Shown piece after piece: positions 23,815 to 36,289 of a stretch of DNA of 64,000 nucleotides (its first letter is position 1; every line of letters begins with the position of its first letter). The notes beneath the pieces are model-generated. The model was given only the letters and a program-made list of their open reading frames with translations. It was not told the origin of the DNA and searched no databases. The DNA is taken from assembly GCA_963277665.1 (NCBI GenBank), contig OY728121.1, positions 1,653,212,062 through 1,653,276,061 on the forward strand, given 5' to 3'. The DNA is from Viscum album. Its lineage: Eukaryota > Streptophyta > Magnoliopsida > Santalales > Viscaceae. The position numbers were made by a program, and so were the translations under genes.

Positions 23815-25669
23815 AGAGGGAGGACGGGCACTTTAGGAAAGTCTTGCGATATTATTTTATTATAATTTTATATTCAAATTATAATAGTTCCAAAATAATC
23901 TATTTTGCAGATAAGATGATTATGGGTTGAAATCCACTCAACCAATAGGTTTTAGAAAAGTTTAGGTTTCAAATTTAACTTTTTATTTTGGCATTATCCC
24001 TTAGTTAAATAAATTAACTCTTACCATGTCTTCCAGTATTCTTACACTATAGGTAATATAGTTACTATAAAATGATAATAGAACATTAAGTTGATAAATA
24101 ATGAAATTTTAAACATTATCTAACTCAATTGGACAAATATCATATTTTTATTACTGTTATATCATTTAATTAGGTAGTATTTTCAATAAAAACACGTTTA
24201 TGTCCATTTGGACACCATTTAGTAATTTATTTTTGTTATAGTCATAAAAACATGATTAATTCTAAAAAACAATAAAAGATAAAATATAACATGTGATAAT
24301 AATCCATAAAAATTCATTTATGTCATAGAAATTTTCAAATAACATTTGTTTTAAAATTTATAACATCATTTACTTTAATCTTTCATTAATAAGGTATTCA
24401 ATGCATCATCATTGTGTCATAAATAAATTTATTTATTTAATGTTTATAAATTTTTAACAAAATTAAAATATATAAAAAATAATTTTATATTTCTAATGAC
24501 TATTTATAGTTAAAGATATCTATTATATAACCCAACCTTAAAATTTCTTTAGTAAAAAGATACACGTTTGTGTTATATTTCTCTTTACATTAAATGGATT
24601 ATTGTAACATGTCATTATAACACACAAGTGCCTCCATAGGGTCCTAAAATCGACCAAGGATGCTCTTGGTCAGACATATCTTATAAAATGGGATTATAAC
24701 ACATGTTATGGTATTTGTATGTTATTAAAATACTAATTTATACCCTTATTTAGCGGATTTACCATTTAACCATGGTAAATAAAAATAATTACTGAAATTA
24801 CTATTCATAATTTCAGAAAACTAAAAGGAACCTATTTACCCAATTTGGACCTTTCAATTCCAAATATGGAATCCATTTTTCCAAATTCAAAACATAGAAT
24901 TGTCAGAAAATTAATTTCTGTTGTCAAAACTAGAAATTGGGTTTCTAAGAAGTAAATACTATCAAAAGATTGATATGTGTTTATGTCAAATTTTAATGTA
25001 AAATTACATCCAATGAGAAAATTGGATTAAATGATAAAAAAATAATAAAAAACAATTTTTAAACTTATTAAAAGGGTAAAATAATTATATAATTAAATAA
25101 GATGAAAAAAAAGTTTTTATTAAAAAAAGTATTTTCACTATTCATTAAAATGTGAATTTTCTCAGAAAAAAAACCAAAATTTTAACCTAGGTAAATTTTG
25201 ATTTCCCTTTTCTAAATAAGAACTTTATTTTATCAAATGGAATATATAAATGTGAGAAAAACTATTTTGAAAAAGTTTTCTCCATTAAAAGGTGAAAAAA
25301 CAACCTTTTAAAAATATTAGAGTATTATATGTTTGAAATTGGATTCATTCTCATTTTAAAACTCTAACATTCATAGGATAAATGTAAAAAAAATTAAAAA
25401 ATATGAAAAATCATAATATAGATAATTCTGTTCTTTCTCTCCAATACAAAAACTAGGCTTTAACTACCATTTAAAATAATAATATAATTATTATATTATT
25501 TTTCTGTATAACTCAGTGTTTTGTGCAGCATAAGGTTTTGGATAAACCCATTGTTGTTTGTTGGGTAGGATATCAGTAAAAGTGTCCCCTTTAACATAAA
25601 ATGAATATATTATTCATAATTGTTTTAGATATAACAATTTATTTTTCAATAAATACTTGGGATGTTACA

Positions 25670-26110
25670 TAAGAAGGGCTTATTCTCACCCCTTGTTATG
25701 TTTCCATATCCCCGTGTTGAAAAGAAGAGTAAAAAATTTAATATATATATATATATATATAATTGTTTTAGATGTGTAGAGTTACATAGGAGATATATAA
25801 GACTTATTTTAAAATTAGGTATCCTTATTTTAGTGGGAAATTTTTTTATTTTTTAGAAGTGTATGCATTTAGTTATTTAATTTCACTTTTTTCTCTCTAA
25901 AAATCTAATCCTAAAATGTATTTGGAATGTAAGTGTCTCTTGAAATTGTAATTATCATTGGTTATGTTTTTTGTCAATTTAGTTGATATGAAATCCAATT
26001 TTTAGGAAACATTTTTTCTAGCATTGGATCTTGGGGTGTGGGTTTGGGTGTCTCAAAAATTTTAACACATTGACTCCATTACCCTGGGACCCGTGGATAT
26101 TTTATTTCAA
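25670..26110 (+). repeat. Probable U5 end of a decayed plus-strand LTR
   Basis: The block TTATTCTCACCCCTTGTTA followed by GTTTCC resembles the GAGCTCACCCCTTTTCTATG block near the 3' end of the array LTRs, and ACCCTGGGACCCGTGG near 26,080 weakly resembles their terminal CTGGGTAACTGGGG. An (AT)n run lies at 25,741-25,762. The left part of this LTR would lie beyond element 2, outside the window. No gene is seen. Confidence 0.4.
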
Positions 26111-26885
26111 CAGTAAATATAAATATATCAAAATAATTGGTATCCATAATTTTGGTAGTATCAGAAAACTATGTACGTAATTAATAATTACATTACTTTC
26201 AAAATTTAAGATACATCATATCAACACATGAAAATATTATCATTTCTACTCAAAAAATACTTGTTTCACATGTACTAATTTTCATGGTTTCCATGGGAAA
26301 TGGGAAAAATATATAGGGGTAATCTCAGATTCACTATAAAGGGTATATTATAGAATAACCTATTATAACATAAGAATATATTAACAAATATGATAATAAT
26401 AAAAACAAATTCATAAACAAATGTAACTATACTCATAATATATCCCAATATTAAAAATGAATAAATAAATTAATGATCATAAATAATTGATCATTTAGTG
26501 ATGGAATTTAAAAAATAGTACACCATTAAATTTCTCTCAATGTTTCATTCCAATACATCATACCTATACCAGAAAGGAATAAACTAAATACCCAAGATTT
26601 TTTTCTCATGATACATACCAATGCATCAAGGTGCTATATAATTCTAAACCCAACTATCACATAATAATTTTAAAGAGTCCATTAGAAGATGAGTATATAA
26701 AAACTATACATATCTTAATATTATAAAAGTAACAACCTACATGACCATGTCTAATTACTTAATAACTATATGTTTAAAAATAGGGGAAATGAAAATTTAA
26801 AATTTTCCCCATTCAATGTAATGATATGGATATTAAGGTGAATACCATTCAATAAATATAGAAACTACAGTATATTCAAAATGTT

Positions 26886-26900
26886 ATTCAAAGTACCATT
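26886..26900. repeat. Target-site duplication of the SINE-like insertion, left copy
   Basis: ATTCAAAGTACCATT differs by one base from the copy at 27290-27304 (ATTCAAGGTACCATT). Confidence 0.8.
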
Positions 26901-27289
26901 TTTTTAAAGGTTGGGGCCGAAGCCTCTATTTATTATTTGAAATCAAAGACCTCTTTAGAATGGGTAGAGGGAGACCCGTTATATAGCCCGAAGGCCCATG
27001 GCCAAGTGGCCTGAATACAAGGCTTAAAAGCCCATTTTTTTGGCCCAAAGGACCCCTCAGTGAACAGTACTACTACAGTACCCGCGCTACTACAGTACCG
27101 CCACCGCTACAGTATCTGCTACAGTCCCTCCACCGCTACAGTGCTACCGCTGCTACAGTGTCGCCGCTGCAACAGTTCCTGCTACAGTACTGCTACAGTA
27201 CCTGGGAAATTCGCCCCTGCCCGGATTTGATCCTGGGTCTTTTGGATGCCAAGTAGGAGCCTGTAGCACTAGGGTACAGGCTCATTGGC
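26901..27289 (-). mobile_element. GC-rich SINE-like retroposon (about 389 bp) with internal minisatellite
   Basis: The insertion is strikingly GC-rich against AT-rich surroundings. On the minus strand it starts TGCCAATGAGCCTG (weak A-box-like), has GGATCAAATCC about 57 bases in (9 of 11 with the Pol III B-box GGTTCGANTCC), then a CTGTAG-repeat tract, a unique GGGCC-rich tail region and a terminal A-run. A 15-bp near-perfect duplication flanks it, which argues for target-primed retroposition rather than an LTR element. It has no open frame. The tRNA relationship is inference; the duplication and A-run are seen directly. Confidence 0.72.
27064..27208 (+). repeat. CTACAGTA-type minisatellite
   Basis: About ten imperfect copies of GCTACAGTAC/CCGCTACAGT occur in roughly 145 bp, with spacer lengths of 4 to 14 bases (ACC, CCGC, CGCCAC). 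The tract lies inside the SINE-like insertion. Confidence 0.8.
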
Positions 27290-27304
27290 ATTCAAGGTAC
27301 CATT
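27290..27304. repeat. Target-site duplication of the SINE-like insertion, right copy
   Basis: ATTCAAGGTACCATT, one mismatch to the left copy at 26886-26900. Confidence 0.8.
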
Positions 27305-28599
27305 ATTAATGGAGTGATAAATAAAATAATCATAAAGGTTATATTCATAGTATAGTGATATCAATGGGAAATAATCATTGAATTCTATAATTTTAAATTT
27401 TAGGATTCCAATGCATTGATAAAAAAGTCACCCCATATTAATAATTATGTATATAGTGAAATTAATTAATTCCATAGATATATAAATTGGATATTTATGA
27501 CAACCCCATAACAATATATTCATATCTTTTTATATGGTTCATAATAATCTTGTGAATTATCCAAAGTATTTCTCCCAATATTGTCAAACATAATGGGTAT
27601 TTAGGAGGACTTTTGTGCATTGAATAAAGATAAATTTAATACCCAACCAAACTCATTTTATGGTTATTACCCCAAGGTTCATTTGAGTTATAACCTATAT
27701 CCATTTCGTGTATCTAGATAGGGATTTCATTTCTAGTAATCAATACATTCTTTACTATAACAGAACATTAGGATGTTTTCTAATATTAAAATATATCGCT
27801 TTGGATTCCACAAATTATAGAAAATTATAACATCTTAAAAATGTATTATAATGGGATGGAATGGTAATATATCTATTAAAGTATGTGAAGGAATTTAAAA
27901 TAGTGAGATATAACAAAATTACACATTTAAATGAAAAGGAATTGGAAATGATTATATAAATAAAGGATTATTGATCCATACATATCTATAATAATGGATT
28001 AGGAAAAAAGATATTAAGGAGATAGAATATGTACTCTGTCATTAAATATATGAAAAATATATGATAGTACTCAATTATTACAAGAACTATAGTATATTTA
28101 CAAGTATTTTGAATGAAATTAAAAACAAAATAATTGGAATTGAAAATGTATGAGGTGAATTAAGAACCCATTCTTTAAAATGATTCTCTTAAATTCATGA
28201 TAATAGAACCTTAGAACCATAAAAACTCAATGGATATATTCATGATACGTAAAATGAGAGAGTGACCATGATAAAAAAATTGGATAGAAGTGTAATATCA
28301 GTATTAGGGAGTATTTATAACATATGTTGGATGATTTTTTTGTTACTTTCTAAACATAGGCCATGGAATTTTGGAATGTCGAAAAATAAAATCCATTAGC
28401 TTATCCATGATTTTAGTTTATGGTTTCTTTCAATTTAATATTTTGGAACCGACATCCATTATTTTATATTACTTTTTAAATTAAAATATACATTATTCAT
28501 AAAATATTTTTCTAAAATTTAAATTTCAATTGAAGACATTCAAAACTATTATATAGGGTTTGAAATTGATTTTTGTTGATTAAAATACATTATATTAAA

Positions 28600-30000
28600 A
28601 AAATAAATTATTTTTTAGAAATAAATTTTATTTTTTATTATATCATTTTTAAATCATTATAGTTCAAAATATTTACCATAATTTGATACAGTATTTTAAC
28701 ATTTACCCAAAAATGATATTTCCTCATAAAGTCATGAATAATTATATATTTTCCAATTTCAATGTGATGATTTTAAAATTGAATTCATGTTTATGAAAAT
28801 ATTCTTCTATATATGATAATTTATGTTATCAAATAAAAGTTATCATTCATATGAAAATGATGTGTTTTTTCCAGAAAAAATAAAATCCCTTTTTCTTTTC
28901 TATTATTAATTTACAAGGATTTATATATACAATTATTTTATTATTAATTTTTCATGACTTATTATTCTTAATTATTAAATAAATTATTTCCAATTATTTT
29001 TATTCATTCAATTGTAAAATAATATGTATAACACTAATATTATGGCCACAATAGTCATATTCTAAGTGATCAGATTCCAACAATCATATTTTATCTTATA
29101 TATACACTTTATTAAAATTTTAAAAATCAATTATATAAATCTTATTATTTATGTACAACGTCTATTATGTATCTTGTAGTTTTATTCTTAATTTAAATTT
29201 ATCTTGAATCCCTGTTATTAAATTTTATGTATTATCCTCTAGAGTATAAGATTATATTAGTATTTCTTATTGTTATATGTTTTGTGGAATTAGATTTACT
29301 TTTTATTATAAATGTAATTTCATATTTTTCTATTATATTATAATGTGCTATATGAAAATAATAAAATAATAGAATTTAAAATATGTAATAATTTTTTTAA
29401 TGAATTTTTATTTACTGTAGTTAAATATCAACGATTACAATATATACCTTATAATTGATGAAGGGTGCACAATTCAAAACATGTATCAATTAATGAAAAT
29501 TTAGATGAAAACACTTTACCTTAAATTCTCATTTGGTCAAACACAATCTAACTTCATGTATAATAAATGTAGGTTTTGTATTCATCAATATAAGAATAAT
29601 CTTAATACTTATTTTACATAGTAATATTCATTTATAATTTCTTATTAGTCATTTTTAGTAAAAAATTTATTAAAATAAATATTTGAGTTTAAATTACCTT
29701 TTAACTTCTTGAATGGCTTCAATATAGAATATATTTTCATTGATCTTAGATCACATATTCATAACCTCCAGAATTTTGATGGAGGTTTCATTGGTGTGTT
29801 TGATATATTAATAAATTCCAATGGTCATTTAATGGAATTTTTTGTGATGATTCAAAAAATGTTATAAAAATATCCTCTTCTTTAGTGAATTTTGATTGAA
29901 TAAAGAGAATTGATATTTAATAAGATGAATTTATATATAAATATTGGATATAATTGTATAAAAGATTGTTTTATTTTTTATTTGATAATGTAATGGTATT
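28600..30000. other. AT-rich stretch without recognised features
   Basis: Both strands were read for open frames, LTR landmarks, PBS/PPT and repeats, and nothing convincing was found. The composition (many A/T runs) matches the decayed LTR interiors elsewhere in the window, so it is probably old LTR sequence. Confidence 0.5.
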
Positions 30001-32950
30001 TTTTCACAAGAAGTAGGAATTCCAGGCTCAAACCAACTCATGAATATTTTACAGAACATAAATCTCATACACGATGTGTACATTCATGTCAGGTCATGTA
30101 AATTTCAAAATTAAAATCCCAATGAAAGTGAATCACATACACAACATGCAGAGACTACACGACATGTGAATTTTAATGATTCCATCTAGTCAAAGATTTT
30201 TTTCGAAGTTCTTGTAAGATTCAATATTTTTTTAAGATACCCTATCTTTCAAATACATGATGCAACCAAATTACATGATGTAATGATGTCTAGAAAATGG
30301 CACTTAAATCTAGTACACATAGTGATGGATTTAATGATTGTGTAATTTTAGTGCCTATTTACTTTATTGTTTCTCTATTGTTCACTAGAGAAAAAACCTA
30401 CAAGTTATCTCTTTTTCTATTCTCTCATTTTCCTCTATTTTATTTTTGAAACGTCTTTTAACTCATCTCTTTTTTTTAAATAATTTCGAGTTGTTAATCG
30501 TCTATCATCTGTTATTCATCCATTTTTGTCTAATTTTGTTTCAATGCTCTATTTTACTTCCAATTTCTATATTCATCGATGCTTGATATTTCATTATTGT
30601 TTCTACATTGTGAGTAATTATTTTATTGGAACTTGATTAATTTCAATTATTTAAATGTGGACAGTTGATTATTTTAATCTTGTATTTCTTATTTCTCATT
30701 CATTTAATGATTATTCATGTAATGTTTATTATTTATTTAATTTTTGATCATTACCATCATGTGATGATAATCCTATTAGGGTTAGAGGTAAATATTGTGT
30801 GTGTTCTTGAGCCTAATGAATCCATTAGTTGAACCTTGGTTACCCTGTGGATGGTAATTAGTTTAAAAATAATTTTTCATCACATTCTCTTGAACAACCT
30901 AAAACATGGGATGTTAAAATGAAAAAACCTAACCTAGATCCACTTTAGAAAGATATGACTGCTATCCTATGATGATTTCTTCATAGAATCTATGAACAAT
31001 TCATCCAATTTTTTATCTATACTAGGACTACGAGATTATTATGGAATAGGTAGATCCAATTGGTTTGACCAAAACCAATTAGTGAACATTGTACCACTTT
31101 TTAGCCTCAACTGTATTACTAATCAAAGCTATATTTTGTATTATGTTCTTCCTAGGGTCCAAAAATTGACCCTGGTCCCTTCTATGTTTTTATATTTAAA
31201 AAAACTTCATAGTTTTATAAAAAAAATGCAATCTTGAAGATGGAATGTGAGGAATCCTTTAAAAGTGTTTTATTCAAAATGTTCAGTTCCTACATATGAT
31301 CCCTATGGGTACGATCCTTCACTGCTAATTTACTACACCATAGTAGTGGCTATAGTTTGGGACTGTAAATTTCTAACTTGATCAATTCCCAAATGAATGA
31401 AAATGATGTGTTTATTACCCATCATTCAAATTCATCACATCATTTGAATTCGTTTGATTATTGATCTGATTATAAATTTATAGTATGAAACTACACTCAC
31501 TATTAGGGCATAGTAAAGCATCCATGAAGGTTTTATCACACTAGGATCACTAGTAGGAAAGAAACAATTCAAAAGAACCCTTTTAAAGTATTCCTCATAT
31601 TCACCTGTAATTTACTGATTTTTGTAAAACTATTTTTTTGGATTTAATTCAGAAAACTATGTAAGAAACATGTTTAATTTCATGGATATTTACATAATAT
31701 AATCCTAAATCAATCATGGAAAAGTCATATGGATCTGGATGAAAAGTAGTATAAGATTCACTAATTTTTTTTGGTCAAACAAAATAGATCTACACCTGCT
31801 ACAATTATCCCTTGGTCTATGAATGGCTAACAACCTAGATTCATTACATTAGGATTATATAAAGAAATAAGTATAGGCTAATGGCCATAGCATACCGTAC
31901 TCTAACTAGGTAATTTTCATTCAATTTCACCCCCTGTGTCCATGGTTGTTCATGAGAAAATGATTAAAAATTATTGTTAAAATAATTACTACTTATAGGG
32001 TTATAAATGTCCAAATCATGGAATCATCATTCTTAGAAACACACCTACTATTGACCCCAACCCTAAGCAGATTATCTGCACATGAAGGTAATAATCAAAA
32101 GAAAATAAATACTAAAAATGCATTTCATTATCTTGAAATAGGTTATAAATAGTAATCCCATGATTAAAAAATTAATATTCCCCTTTTAAACAATTGAATG
32201 AAATGAGGATATAATAAATACTTACTCACAATGCAGAAAAAATGATGAAATAGTAAGCTTCCATGAAAATGGAAATTTATATTGGAAGGGAGAATCATAA
32301 CAAAAGTGGATGAGGAATATATGAAGAACATATGAAGGATTATTAAAATATAAAAAGGATTTAATACAACAATAAAAGGAATGAATTCAAGATAGTTTGG
32401 AAATGAAATAGAATAAAATGAGAGAAGAAAATGAGAGAGAACTCATAGGTCTGGGATCTGGAGCACAACAGAGGCACTAGAAAATAGATAGGCTCAACAA
32501 TTACATTACCTATAAAGCCTCCACATCATGTGGTAGATTTGAGTGACATTGTCCCAATATCTTAATGTCATGTAATAAATTCTCACATCTTGTATTTGAT
32601 ATCCAAAATTAGGCCCAAAAATTTTGAATTTGCATGGATCTTGAGAAAAAATCCATGACTGGATGGGAACTCCAACTTTTCACATTATTTAATCTCATCA
32701 TGACATGTACATGATTCACTTTTATAAGGATTATGATTTTGAAATTTACATGACGTGTAATGAATGTATAGGTCATTCATGAGATTCACATCATGTAAAA
32801 CAATTACTTATTGGTATATATCTCTATATGCATGTTGGTAGTGAGGACTACACATCATGTATGATGTACGTGATTTTTCAAGACAGTTTTTTCCATTTTT
32901 TCTTAATTTCTTACTTTGAATCTATAATTCTTAATTCCTCTGAGCAGAAT
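30000..32950. repeat. Long imperfect palindrome (about 1.4-1.5 kb arms, almost no spacer)
   Basis: The right arm reverse-complemented aligns with the left arm in order over nearly its whole length. Examples: TCATGTAAATTTCAAAAT (30,095) with the complement of 32,735-32,755; CTCATTTTCCTCTATT (30,425) with the complement of 32,410-32,430; GGTTGTTCA (31,945) with the complement of 30,893-30,901; TGAGGAATCCTTTAAAAG (31,249) with the complement of 31,574-31,591. The centre lies near 31,415 (GATGTGTTTATTACCC...CATCACATC). Arms look roughly 30% diverged by eye. Each arm has CCTATGGGTACGATCC-like text resembling LTR ends, so it may be two related LTRs joined head-to-head or a foldback element. No gene is seen; outer limits are approximate. 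Confidence 0.75.
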
Positions 32951-33967
32951 CCAAAACCCAATGCATTATCATATAAAACAAGAATAAACCTTTAGAGATG
33001 TGTATTTAATATGTATTTTCAAATTCACATTATCAATATTGTTAATGAATATACATCATTATATTAACATGCCATAATTATGAAAACATGTTAAATTCAT
33101 AATTAGTATATCATATTGTATTTATTTATGTTTTCCTAATTATTTATGATATGGTAATTATAGAATCATTCATGTAGAACGTAGAAAAGTACCAAACAAT
33201 AAGGGGTTATAATGAATAAATAAATAAGTACACATTATTTTATAGTTATAATATCACACTTATAAACGAATAAATATTTAAAAATAATGTTAATAAAGTT
33301 ATGAATAAGGATAATCAATAAAGGGATAAAATGATGTTGAATAATGATGAGAAAAAGGATGACTATAATATCCCCTCAAGTCATCTATATAATATCAAAG
33401 CTTTAGATAATAAAGGGAAAAAACTATGAGTGGTGAAATAGATATTTTAAATCTCATAGTGATTTCTATGAGCATAAACTTATCTCGTATAGAATTTCTC
33501 TCAAGAAGAACTCATTAGACTTTATATTGGGCTTTGGGTTTGAAAATATAATCATTTTGCCTCCTTTCTGAGAAAGGTAAAATAAAAATTAAAAGGAATA
33601 CTTATACTATATAATTTTAGTACTTATTCATTCTATGTTGATTTCAAAATATGGTTACTTCTATTTATGCTGACCAATTTCATCGATATATACAACCATC
33701 ATATTACTCAATGAAATCAATACTTCCCACTACTACATTATAAAAATTAATTCCATTCTAAATTAACAAATGAATCCTTTGATTCCTATAAATTTTATTT
33801 TGGATTTTAAAATAGATATTATTGGATCAACTAGGTTAAATAACGTATGAGGGGGTGAACCAGGGTATGAAAAATTAAAAATAAATGACCTTATTGATCA
33901 TAGATAATTAAAAGTAAATTTTCTAATGTACCATGTCCATTATGGAACACTATTGTTACATTTATTT
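32950..33967. other. AT-rich stretch, possible trace of an LTR/PBS, otherwise nothing
   Basis: No open frame or domain was found. AATATCAAAGCTTTAG near 33,393 weakly resembles a TATCAGAGC-type primer-binding site on the plus strand after CCCCTCAAGTCATC, but no matching LTR partner or coding region supports it. Confidence 0.35.
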
Positions 33968-35106
33968 TGATAATAATCAATGTACCACCTATTTTACAAC
34001 AATTCACACTTTGACTACTCACTACTCAATAAACTAAATTGAACACATTGCTCCTCCATTAAATTATTTCATTAATCTACATAACATCTAGATTTTTTCA
34101 AAATTATTTTTGTGTTCTGTGAATCTCTTATTTAACATTATAGATGAAATCCATTTTACGGCATAGTTTTTATCAGTGAAAACAGTTTAATTGAATTGTT
34201 ATTATCCATTCATGATCTAATTTAATCCCTATTTGAAATTAATATTCTCCTCATGGTGGATATTATATATAAATTCCTAATGATTCCTGAGTGGATGATT
34301 CCTTGGTAATAACACCACCTTCTCAAACAAAAAATGTTTTTGGAACTAATCCTCATTTAGGAACTTACCTACTTCTCAAAAAAAACTTCTCCATGAGCTA
34401 AATTATTTTTAAATAAACTTTTGGCCTTATCTAAATTTCTCAAATGATGAAACACTTTAATGAACATGTATATTTATAATAAAGGATTTAGTGGTCTTTT
34501 ATATTGTCAATGTAACCATAATATCCCTATAAAAACAATTACACCTAATCCCTTTCAGAATCATACTTTATTGTTTACTTCACCTTCAACGTGGTTTTCA
34601 TAGTAGATAATTTACATTATAGTGGCCACTAAATCACTATATTTTTTAAATTAAATGAACCATTTTTTGGACCTCAAAATGAAAACATTTCTGTCACAAA
34701 TAAAAATACACTACTGGTAACTTTCATTATGGTTCACAAATATTCTATATATTCTCAATCCCTTATTTTATTTTACTTCATGGATTCGTGTACTTGTTAG
34801 GCAGTTCAAATAGCATGGCATAAATGTGAAATAAATATTTGTTAAAAAATACCTCCATGAACTCATCTACGAAATATGAATTTTTCACAAACTTTTGAAC
34901 ATTCTATGAAAAAATCATTCCGTTTCCACACAAAAAAAAACTACTAATATTCATGCCAAAAAATATGGAAATTACTCATAAATACTTCCACCTTCAAAAG
35001 ACAAGATTTATAATAATAACTACTGGAACATCTTCAAACATATTTTACAAAAAATAATCATCCTAAAATAATAAAAACAACACCAAGAGGGATTTTTCCC
35101 CCAACA
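33968..35106 (-). repeat. Ty1/copia element 3' LTR (about 1.14 kb)
   Basis: On the minus strand the LTR starts TGTTGGGGG at 35,106 immediately after a purine tract and runs to about 33,968. It aligns in two pieces with the split 5' LTR: ACCTATTTTACAAC at 33,987 with the same string at 37,745, then CTCCATTAAATT at 34,057 onward with 60,050-61,053. Examples of the latter: GGAACTAATCCTCAT versus TTGAACTAATCCTTG, and ATCATCCTAAAATAAT versus ATCATCCTAAAAATCAT. No gene is seen inside. Confidence 0.72.
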
Positions 35107-35118
35107 AACTCCCCTTTG
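35107..35118 (-). other. Copia polypurine tract
   Basis: The minus strand reads AAAGGGGAGTT directly before the LTR start TGTTGGGGG, the usual copia GGGGAGATTGTTGG-like junction. Confidence 0.72.
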
Positions 35119-35739
35119 TTTTTTTTACATTTAAAAAATCATTAAAAAAATGTTGACAAACAAGTTTTCATCCTCTGATTCAACCACCATTCTCACAATA
35201 TGATTCTAAAATGAGATCTAATATTTACTCAAGAGGTAATCTAGGACCACTTGATCCCTGTTTGACATGTAAAACTATATTAGAATGAAAATATCATCAA
35301 TTAAATCCTCCATTCTTGATTCCAATTGATGAGCCTTTCTTGATACCAACTTTTTGGGAAATCTAATATCAATGATTTAACTTTTATAGAAAATGATTCC
35401 ACTATTATATTATATATAGTGCATAAGAAGACCACTTTATTCAAATATAAATCACTAATCTCTTACATAATAAACTCCTTCGAAGATTTATCTTCAATAA
35501 ATGAACTGTTTCATCATCAACATATTTTCAAAAATTACCTGGTCTTGTTACTCACCCTATAAAATTCTACCTCAATTACCCATCAATTACGATCAATACT
35601 TCTCTTTTTTGTTAACAATCAAAAATGTCACTCTTTGGTGGTTTGAAACATTATAAATACCCTATATCCAAACAATGGGAAAAGATTTCATATCTTAGGA
35701 TATGGTTTCCCACATCCACACTATTGATTTGTGGATTTG

Positions 35740-36274
35740 ACTAGACTCCAAGATCTAGTCAATTTTCATTAAAAACTTATTTGAGTATTTCCTCTGTCAA
35801 GATGTTTTCTTCCTATATATTAGTTGACATGTAATATAAATTTACAATCTCATTCTCCTCTTTCTCGAGGATAAAATGATTCATTGTTTTATGGTACTTT
35901 TTCCATTTGTGATGGAATAGATTTTTGTAAAGATTTATAGAACCTTAATCATCACAATGGATTTCAATCAGAGACTTTCCTTCTTCTCCCATATCATTAT
36001 GAAATTGGTTCATCAGTAGTAATTGTATATAATCTCGAGTGACCAAAATGTATTTAGTCTTTTCATTGTTCTTAGGAATAAAATCATTTTTCTTTTTTAT
36101 CCATAAAATACACAATCCAACAAGATAGAATATACTACCTGAAAGTGAGTTTCCCTCATCTATAGAACCAAATAAATCTTCATTTGTATAGCTTAATAAC
36201 CCTTTATTAGATTTTTCATTATACGACAAACCAAAATCCACTATGTCTTTCATATACCACATTTTTGTTTTCAC
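35740..36274 (-). pseudogene. pol: Ty1/copia RNase H relic
   Basis: The minus-strand reading 36274-35945 matches copia RNase H: MKDIVDFGLSYNEKSNKG, LLSYTNEDLFGSIDEGNSLS (first catalytic Asp region, one Asp replaced by Asn), TKYILVTRDYIQLLLMNQF, and IEIHCDD. After a stop the frame continues with SINLYKNLFHHKWKKYHKT and MNHFILEKEENEIVNLYYM, which fit the copia C-terminal HIDIRYHFI and EI-L-Y-V region, down to about 35,740. Stops and lost residues show it is inactive. Confidence 0.82.
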
Positions 36275-36289
36275 TATATATAAATATGG

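Larger units (their letters stand above)
16605..25669 (-). mobile_element. Element 2: Ty3/gypsy retrotransposon, internal region and 5' LTR
   Basis: This minus-strand element is bounded by a 4418-bp 5' LTR (21252-25669), PBS (21238-21249), decayed gag-pol and PPT (16605-16618). Its 3' LTR lies at 6824-16604 and is interrupted by the LINE on the inside and by element 1 on the outside. LTR length and landmark order match the 4.34 kb array LTRs and the 4.1 kb solo LTR, so all belong to one broad lineage. Right of 25,669 the DNA (TTATTCTCACCCCTTGTTA) resembles the U5 end of yet another plus-strand LTR, so element 2 probably inserted into a related LTR. Confidence 0.85.
21252..25669 (-). repeat. 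Element 2 5' LTR (4.4 kb)
   Basis: The inner edge is fixed by the PBS and the outer edge by GATGTTACA at 25,669, the same end as in the 3' LTR. Landmarks in transcription order: U3 palindromic GGTAAAT region (about 24,755-24,775), TATA box (23808-23814), three hairpin modules about 190-195 bp apart (about 23,464-23,432; 23,268-23,237; 23,080-23,047), and the ATGCAT-type block (21,807-21,816, here ATTCAT). It has no coding capacity; the short open frames inside are AT-rich chance frames. Confidence 0.85.
26110..28600 (-). repeat. Decayed minus-strand LTR of the same lineage
   Basis: Near 26,606-26,670 the minus strand reads a GTGATAGTTGGG...TATATAGCACC...TGATGCATTGG series that aligns with the GTGACGGGTGGAGCC...TATAGCTCC...CGATGCATCGG block of the array LTRs. 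About 1.65 kb upstream on the same strand, TTATAAATACTCCC (near 28,305-28,320) sits where the LTR TATA box is expected. Boundaries cannot be fixed. A SINE-like insertion (26901-27289) lies inside. No gene is seen. Confidence 0.5.

Noticed and set aside
25741..25762. (AT)n microsatellite in an open frame
   Set aside because: Simple AT repeats are common in this AT-rich sequence; no function or gene is supported.
27064..27208. CRISPR-like spaced repeats (CTACAGTA units)
   Set aside because: Units and spacers are short, irregular and related to each other, the locus is in a plant retroposon, and no cas-like genes exist; it is a minisatellite.
33380..33410. Possible plus-strand primer-binding site (AATATCAAAGC)
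   Set aside because: No LTR end beside it can be matched to a second LTR and no coding relic follows.
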